This document shows positions 59,037-64,000 of a DNA stretch of 64,000 nucleotides, one piece after another. The stretch's first letter is position 1, and each line of letters begins with the position of its first letter. The stretch is taken from assembly GCF_030272615.1 (NCBI RefSeq), contig NC_081407.1:97883897-97947896 (forward strand). Reading direction: 5' to 3'. The notes beneath the pieces were generated by a model. The model ran no database searches and had not been told where the DNA came from. It was given only the letters and a program-made list of their open reading frames with translations. Origin of the DNA: Cryptomeria japonica. Its lineage: Eukaryota; Streptophyta; Pinopsida; Cupressales; Cupressaceae. Made by a program: the position numbers and the translations under genes.

Positions 59037-59880
59037 ATCTAAGGTTGGTTGGCTTTCATCTTTCATTTTCAACCTTCTCAATAGCCAAGAACATAATTTC
59101 TGAAAATAGAAAACCCACATTGAAGGATGCCACTTGGCAGCCTAGTGGGGTTTTTAGTAAGACCCAAAACCCAACATCTCTATAAGGTGCATGAAGTCGC
59201 CCTCTATCTGCTCCACACGTTCTTCAATAAAGGGTTTTTATTTTTGGGCAGCTGCTATGGTAGAGGATTCCACATGGAATTTTGTGAGGAAGTAAGGTGA
59301 GAGTTTTCGTAAGCTTTGCCAATGTGCCACATATTTTGGGGACAAGTAGACTAAAAGAAAATTGGTATCTTTACTAGGAGACGCCACTTGTCTTCGAGAT
59401 GGAGGTTTCGATGTAATTTGATCTTGGGTAGGATTATGACATACATTATTGGTTGGTGTTTGAATCAGGAAGAAGCTAGATAGTCTCATGTATCTGAAGG
59501 GATGCCCATCCATGAGATGCAGGCCATTACACTCAAGGTTGTTGCAATTGAAGATGATGGATGATCCAGGTGGTATTCTCCTTCGAGCAAATGAGCAAAT
59601 GATAATGATACAAGAATTTTTGGTCAAGGACGGTTGCAACAACCTCCATCATGGTCATCACACATGGCGAATATGCAGAGGCTCTTTCTATTTTGATCAA
59701 TTGTTGTAGTTAGTGATTTGGGATCTATTTAAGGCCTGTGAGTATTATTTTTTAAGGGTTCACCAATTTCTAAAAGACTTGGACATTGTTATTTCTCATA
59801 CCTTAACTTTGTCTTGCATTAATGAAAGAAGACATATCAGACTGTTCCTAGTTCACCTTTCCTGTATGTCTATTTCTATT
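59037..59880. other. Moderate-GC segment with overlapping ORFs, no gene named
   Basis: ORFs on both strands (59642-59238 minus, 134 codons; 59488-59709 plus, 73 codons) overlap and neither shows a known domain. CCCAACATCTCTATAAGGTG near 59171 is TATA-like. Could be a decayed gene or repeat. Confidence 0.3.
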
Positions 59881-59908
59881 TGATAAATGATTTCAAAAAG
59901 CTGTGTGT

Positions 59909-59912
59909 TATT

Positions 59913-59943
<31 letters not shown>

Positions 59944-59947
59944 TTTT
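59909..59947. repeat. (ATTT)n microsatellite
   Basis: About nine TTTA/ATTT tetramers in a row. Confidence 0.9.
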
Positions 59948-60581
59948 TGACTTATATGGTTTAATTTTGAATAGACAACTCATTGAATCCTATTTTATAA
60001 CTTTTTCAGTAGTCTGCAATGTTCATGGTTTGAAATTATATAATCTCATGTGGTGCTCTAAGAACTAAGGAATAAGTTATAGTCTGTGATAGTTGAAAAA
60101 TGTGCATTCTAAGGAGTCTTAATAGGTGCTTCTCACAAAAATATTTGAATATAATGTTATGTGTCTCATTAACCTTATGCATTTTGTTCTCTTTCTAACA
60201 ATGAAGAGTTAGTGATATTTTGTTCTTATATTTTAGAGGTTGCATATTTCTCATTATTATGAGAACATTTAAAGTGCTATAAAATCATTGGTATATCACC
60301 AAGTTAGATTTAGGTTTATTTTGATTGCATATCTATATCCCTTTCCCTTTCAAATAATTAGATGAAGAGCCATCTTCTAAAATCTCAAAGGTTGTTTAGT
60401 GGAGCGCTACCCCTAAAATCCCCCACTGGGGCATGTGACCCCTCAATCATGTCTAGGGGGTCATCCCCCCTCCCAACCTCCTGCACTCATTTATCAACAT
60501 CAGTATTTTATTATTACAAGGTTGAGACACCATTTCCAAACAATATCAAATTTAAATAGACTATAATTTGGTTTTATAAAG

Positions 60582-60968
60582 ATTAACTTTGATGGGTGCA
60601 GTAAAGGAAACCCTAGAGAAATGGTACGTTGGAGGATATTAAGAGATGATAAATGTATAATGATTGGATGCTATGCTAAAATGGTGGGGATTAGAATTAC
60701 TAATGAAGATTATACATTAGCTACCTAGTGGGCTATCTAAATAGCTATGTTTCATGGCTTCCAAAAAGTGGCATTAGAAGGGAACTCTAAGTTGATTATT
60801 AGATTTCTTAACTCCTTTTCTTACCCCATTGGAGAATAAAAGGACTAATTGAAGATAGAAAATTGGTGTGATCTTCATTGTCATAATGGAAGATTTATGA
60901 CACATTCAAATAGGGTAATAAATTAGCAAATACTCTTGCTAATTCGGGATTACATTTTAATGAATGAG
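60582..60968 (+). pseudogene. LINE (non-LTR retrotransposon) RNase H domain remnant
   Basis: The frame opens INFDGCSKGNPREM, the standard start of the RNase H-like domain of plant LINE polyproteins (KxNFDGASKGNPGxAG), including the first catalytic Asp. KMVGIRITNEDYTLATW and VALEGNSKLIIRFLNSF follow, with the usual Asp of xEGDSK changed to Asn. After several stops and a shift, KLANTLANSGLHFNE matches the terminal NxxADxLANxG motif. RNase H removes RNA from the RNA/DNA hybrid during target-primed reverse transcription. No RT upstream in the preceding 500 bp, so only the 3' end survives. The copy is dead. Confidence 0.75.
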
Positions 60969-61145
60969 AGCACTAGACATTTAATGAGAATATTCTCTCT
61001 CAAATCAAGAATATTAGTTTGAAAACCAACCAAAATTTACTATTAATATACTATCAAATAATTTCTCAACCTTGTGTTCCAATCACCAAATTAGATGTAA
61101 ACATATGTGATTAATATTTATCGCTATAATTATTATTCATAATTA

Positions 61146-61796
61146 TTGATAAGGATTAACCTTTTTTATGTGGAGATCCCTAAGTTAAGAAAGACCTATT
61201 GGATTGATTTTGATTGCCAACATGTGGTTATAGATCGCATTGGAAAAAGTGATAAGCAAAAGGATAAGAAAGATTTAAAGTTCAGATTATTCATCATTAT
61301 AAAGTGGCTCTTGTGTCACCTTTCACCCAGATGTTTGCGTACAAAGAGCCTAATAATGAATATAAATTTTTGGCATGAGTATGAAAGTCCCCATTATGAG
61401 ATTGATTTTGATGACCTAAGTAAGGTGAAAGAAGGAAATATTAATAATGGCAAGGAAGGATTTACTACAATGTTATTAGTCTCGTGTGTCATTTGTGGGC
61501 TTCCTATTTTAACAATGGATTTCTTAAATAAACTTAAGGCTTTTTTTGGAAATTATTTTTTGAATGATATTTCTTGCAAGTCTACTATCTCCTTTTGGGT
61601 GTTGCTAAGAGGTGTACTAGTTACTATGAACTTTTGGTTTATTTGGAATCTTAATATGAGTGACCGACATCTACATGTGGAACCTACCATGTATGTGTCA
61701 CTAAAGAAGAATATGGAGGTTTTGGAAATTTTTGCGAGGGGGGACCTTACCTCCTTTTTCAAATCCATGATGATGAGCTCTTCTCTTAGTTTATGA
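61146..61796 (+). CDS. Unidentified 216-codon ORF
   Basis: The longest uninterrupted frame in the right third of the window, starting MIRINLFYVEIPKLRKTYWI. It is mixed in composition, with Lys-rich (IGKSDKQKDKKDLKF) and hydrophobic (TMLLVSCVICGLPILTMDF and SFWVLLRGVLVTMNFWFIW, possible membrane segments near residues 107-125 and 149-168) parts. I do not recognise a family. It lies about 180 bp downstream of the LINE RNase H remnant, so it may be LINE-flanking host sequence or part of another repeat. A chance frame in AT-rich DNA is possible. Confidence 0.3.
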   Translation: MIRINLFYVEIPKLRKTYWIDFDCQHVVIDRIGKSDKQKDKKDLKFRLFIIIKWLLCHLSPRCLRTKSLIMNINFWHEYESPHYEIDFDDLSKVKEGNINNGKEGFTTMLLVSCVICGLPILTMDFLNKLKAFFGNYFLNDISCKSTISFWVLLRGVLVTMNFWFIWNLNMSDRHLHVEPTMYVSLKKNMEVLEIFARGDLTSFFKSMMMSSSLSL

Positions 61797-61799
61797 ATA

Positions 61800-63400
61800 G
61801 CTATAAAAATGGCAATGTACAAGTGGATAGTGTGAAAATTGAAGTGTATAAGGAGTTAACTAGCAAGCTTACAGGCTTGTTCTAAGGACGAAATAAAATC
61901 CTTTGTCTAAGCTAAAAGTATGCTTACGAGGAGTATATAAAGTTGTACATGGTAGTAGCATAACCACAACATTCAATTTTATTACAATATTTCTACTTCC
62001 AAAATAGACTCTACTTAATGGTAATCTAAATATAAAGAGATTTTTCTATTAGAGACATCAAATTTTAATAGTCCATAATAATTTGCATATATGGTTTTTG
62101 GATTCAACTATGTTAGATTTGTTTTTGCATCAATTTTTTGAATCACACTCTATGTTTAACATCAGGGTAAAGAGTTGGAGGAGAAAATGATTGGCTCAAA
62201 CTAGGACAAGATGAAAAGAGAGGGGGAGGGAGGAAGGCTACACATGGTTTGAGGCAAGAGACAACCATTGAAAAGTAAATACTCCAAACAACAAGAATAA
62301 ACTAAAATAATGGATAAATATAACTTCTAATTTGAATGCTTGGAAAAAAAATGTTTAATTATAAAAAAAATATAGATAATAATAATTGAGCCTCTCCAAA
62401 TAAATTGCCCTTCACATATATTGGATCCCTAAAAGTCACAAGGCTATCATAGATTAATGAACACATTGATATGTATTAACTCTATCTATATGCATTATAA
62501 CCTTGAAATTCACCATAAAATCAAGCTTAACATATTGAATATTAAAGATATTACTACTACATACTTATAAAATAGCAAATACTCCTCAAGTAATCTTGTT
62601 ATTATAGTAAGAGACAATCTAGAGACCTTAATGAATACTCCCCTTAAGTAATCTTCTTAGACCAAGAGCTAGCAATCTAGAGACCTTGATTAGATCGCCA
62701 AAATCTTTTCAAAGAGGAATGATATCTTTGATCAATGACATATTTAGTAGAGTATCATTTTCCCACTAGAGGAAAAAACTTCTTTTATCTTCACTAGTTT
62801 AAGCTCCTAGATGTCACTTGAAATCATAAATCTATACCTCAAACTAGTGACTCTCGAGACATTCAAACACACCATTTGATCCATCAAACCTCTTCATTGA
62901 ATTATAAATCTCACCTTGAATTAGTATGTAAACTCATCTGTAGATTGTTTGATTGTTAGTCCTGGTATATTTTTAATAAATCCATTCTAAATTTACTGCC
63001 CTTATTCCTTGTAGCATTTGATATTTTCATCGAAGGTCTGGAAACAATGAACGAAGAACCACTGAAGAACCACTGAAGAACAAAATTTAACTTACAGTTA
63101 CAAAAATCTTGGGATTTCTATTACGTTGGAAACACACTGCCTGTTTTTAGATAGTCAATTTATGTTTGGATTTCGCATATTTGTAACAAAAATACACCAC
63201 ATATCCAACCCAAATGAATTCAATCATCTTGCATTTTATGACTTGTAAGCTGTAGATTTGGGAATTAGTGTGTCGCCATTCAATCCTAAATGCAAATAGA
63301 CATCATGTCATGGCTTGGATGTCATTCAAAGATTAACGTCCATGGGTAAGAGGCGATATTCAATATCCAAATCTCTGAAAATGCTGATCGTTTCTTCTAT
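61800..63400. other. AT-rich region, nothing recognised
   Basis: A local repeat is visible: ATCTAGAGACCTTRATKA occurs near 62609 and 62669 with similar context (CTCCYCTTAAGTAATCTTSTT). No gene-like ORF. Confidence 0.45.
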
Positions 63401-63452
63401 CAAGTGAGAACTTCGTAACCATACTTTTTCTCCCATGTCTTGGTGATTCATC

Positions 63453-63779
63453 TTGTGCTTGATCGTGTCCTTCAAAACTATCATCGAGTCTGGGTACCAA
63501 TGTTATGGAATGTTTTTAGCTGGCAGAAATCCCAGAGAACGTATTCAAAGTCTACATTCCTCTGCAAAATCTTCCTTTGATGATTATTGTAAGCAGTTTC
63601 AGGATATGGAAAATGAACACGTCACCACTTTTCCGTCACCATCCCCACATTTCTTTCGGCGTCTCTCTATGTTACTCTTATCAGGGTCCGAGATCCTTAA
63701 TTCCACATTTGGAGCACCTCCATTCCTTTGCTCAGGGACTTCCTCCATCTTCTCCTATTCCTCCCAACAATTGCTGTGA
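63453..63779 (+). CDS. Unidentified 108-codon ORF
   Basis: Opens MCLIVSFKTIIESGYQCYGM; Ser/Phe-rich C-terminal half. It overlaps an antisense frame beginning MEEVPEQRNGGAPNVELRIS (about 63747-63600) that has a good ATG context (AAGATGGAG) and hydrophilic composition and could instead be a first exon on the minus strand. Neither has a known domain, so strand and reality are open. Confidence 0.2.
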   Translation: MCLIVSFKTIIESGYQCYGMFLAGRNPRERIQSLHSSAKSSFDDYCKQFQDMENEHVTTFPSPSPHFFRRLSMLLLSGSEILNSTFGAPPFLCSGTSSIFSYSSQQLL

Positions 63780-64000
63780 TCTGCCAAGTCTTTAATTTGT
63801 GAAGAAAGTTAACTCTTCCATATAATTCTTGTCATAGAGAACAGCAAATGTATTCCTCGCCTTGAGAAGTTAGATGGACTGATAAACTGCTTTCCCTGAA
63901 AGAAATTATTGAACCGATACACAGCCCTAAAGATAAGAATATATAGGGTTTTGAAAATCATTAGAGAACCTCGCCCATGCAGAATTTGGACCGCTTCCGA

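Noticed and set aside
1-64000. rRNA or tRNA genes, organelle insertions
   Set aside because: No recognisable rRNA motif, tRNA fold or plastid/mitochondrial gene was seen on either strand.

Overview
This window looks like intergenic, repeat-dominated nuclear DNA of a seed plant. The AT-rich background, the many decayed LTR retrotransposons, the lack of any intact host gene in 64 kb and the visible divergence between paired LTRs (about 5 to 15 % by eye) suggest a large, slowly turning-over genome such as a conifer or other gymnosperm. The plant assignment is firm (plant mobile domain, PLS-type PPR piece, plant-type lactate dehydrogenase piece, plant Ty1/copia and TRIM elements). The gymnosperm assignment is inference.

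Layout. 1-7492: 3' part of a Ty3/gypsy element on + (integrase end, a 2.7 kb non-coding spacer, an antisense plant-mobile-domain gene with its own TATA box and a phase-0 intron, polypurine tract, 3' LTR). 7613-18051: a complete 10.4 kb LTR element on the minus strand with a perfect GATAG target duplication. It has no recognisable gag-pol enzymes, but carries decayed ORFs with a G-patch and tandem peptide repeats, and a tandem-repeat leader. 18057-24780: low-copy-looking DNA with small gene fragments (PPR, L-lactate dehydrogenase, two unidentified pieces and a possible terminal exon). 24780-27690: a degenerate minus-strand coding-like region. 27811-34023: a complete but dead Ty1/copia element with two 448 bp LTRs. 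34364-34729: a 366 bp TRIM with 136 bp LTRs and a perfect AAAAC duplication. 36186-39750: end of a further minus-strand LTR element with a second G-patch ORF. 43143-43267: a tRNA-like SINE. 44108-53216: three members of a TG...CA solo-LTR family, one of them nested inside a non-autonomous element with 230 bp LTRs (46119-50429, TSD TGAGG). 53280-64000: minisatellite, three copies of a hairpin motif, AT-rich DNA, a LINE RNase H remnant and a few unidentified ORFs.

No gene here looks intact and functional. The most informative structures are the antisense mobile-domain gene inside the gypsy element, the 10.4 kb non-autonomous element, the miniature TRIM, and the solo LTRs of one family, two of which are bounded by unusually long direct repeats. 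All divergence figures are counts by eye.
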